6,160 bases of DNA, taken from positions 1 through 6,160 of the forward strand of contig CALLIQ010000711.1 of assembly GCA_938008925.1 (NCBI GenBank), read 5' to 3'. A program made the position numbers and the translations under genes. Below are positions 6,005-6,160 of this stretch, one piece after another. Below the pieces are notes generated by a model. It was not told the DNA's origin, did not search any database, and saw only the letters and a program-made list of their open reading frames with translations. Source of the stretch: an uncultured Acidimicrobiales bacterium. GTDB taxonomy: Bacteria > Actinomycetota > Acidimicrobiia > Acidimicrobiales > SZUA-35. Position 1 is the first letter of the stretch. Each line of letters begins with the position of its first letter.

Positions 6005-6160
6005 ATGGCCTCACCGACGCGTCTTGGCATCAACGGTTTCGGACGGATCGGACGCCTCGTCGTCCGCGCGCTTCGGGATCGCCCCGATCTCGAGCTCGTG
6101 CACATCAACGAACTCAGCGGCACTGCCGAAACCGCAGCCCATCTGCTCGAGTTCGACACG
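6005..6160 (+). CDS. gap: Glyceraldehyde-3-phosphate dehydrogenase, N-terminal part (runs off right edge); possibly ArsJ-associated type
   Basis: The first 52 codons are complete and in frame to the window edge. RLGINGFGRIGRLVVRA (6-22) is the NAD-binding Rossmann signature of type I GAPDH. This enzyme oxidises and phosphorylates glyceraldehyde 3-phosphate to 1,3-bisphosphoglycerate in the cytoplasm. At 32-38 the sequence is VHINELS, where housekeeping enzymes usually read NDL or NDP, and it continues with TAAHLLEFDT (43-52). That Glu36 plus AHLLEFD pattern recalls the ArsJ-associated GAPDHs, which make 1-arseno-3-phosphoglycerate for arsenate export. The catalytic Cys-Thr-Thr motif and the next gene lie outside the window, so the subtype is unproven. 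The ATG at 6005 has a poorly spaced G-run (5998-6002) as its ribosome-binding site and a hairpin ending 10 bases upstream. Confidence 0.9.
   Translation, partial: MASPTRLGINGFGRIGRLVVRALRDRPDLELVHINELSGTAETAAHLLEFDT

Noticed and set aside
5926..6159. 77-codon minus-strand frame at the right edge
   Set aside because: It lies opposite the GAPDH start, whose Rossmann motif is unmistakable; its translation is Ser/Arg-rich with no motif.

Overview
The window is GC-rich, gene-dense DNA whose protein families (an AfsR/SARP-type regulator with a BTAD domain, an nSTAND1 ATPase, a PknB-type kinase) point to an actinomycetote. A non-Streptomyces lineage such as the Acidimicrobiia (Ilumatobacter-like) is my best guess, from protein flavour only. 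It holds two complete genes and two that run off the edges.

Layout. The left edge carries the 5' end of an unrecognised minus-strand gene. A short divergent intergenic region with three CCAAAG repeats at helical-turn spacing separates it from a plus-strand gene for a small exported HExxH (zinc metallopeptidase-like) protein. A gap of about 157 bases with a small AT-rich inverted repeat leads to the dominant feature, one open reading frame of about 1,621 residues filling positions 1029-5894. Downstream, two back-to-back hairpins precede the start of a glyceraldehyde-3-phosphate dehydrogenase gene, cut by the right edge, whose N-terminus looks more like the ArsJ-associated type than the housekeeping one.

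The giant protein is the main interest. In order it has an OmpR-like winged helix, a BTAD domain, a Ser/Thr kinase with all catalytic motifs, an nSTAND1 P-loop ATPase, one transmembrane helix, the linkers that normally bracket a WD40 propeller but with no propeller between them, and a C-terminal ABC-type solute-binding domain resembling alpha-glucoside binding proteins (AglE type). It reads as a complete transmembrane signalling chain in one polypeptide: external ligand capture, a membrane crossing, an ATP-dependent switch, a kinase and a DNA-binding output. In Streptomyces the comparable roles are split between AfsK (kinase) and AfsR (DNA-binding ATPase). The ligand, the regulated promoters and whether the kinase acts on the same chain cannot be read from the sequence. 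No transporter permease or ATPase gene lies in the window, so the binding domain looks sensory rather than part of a neighbouring importer.
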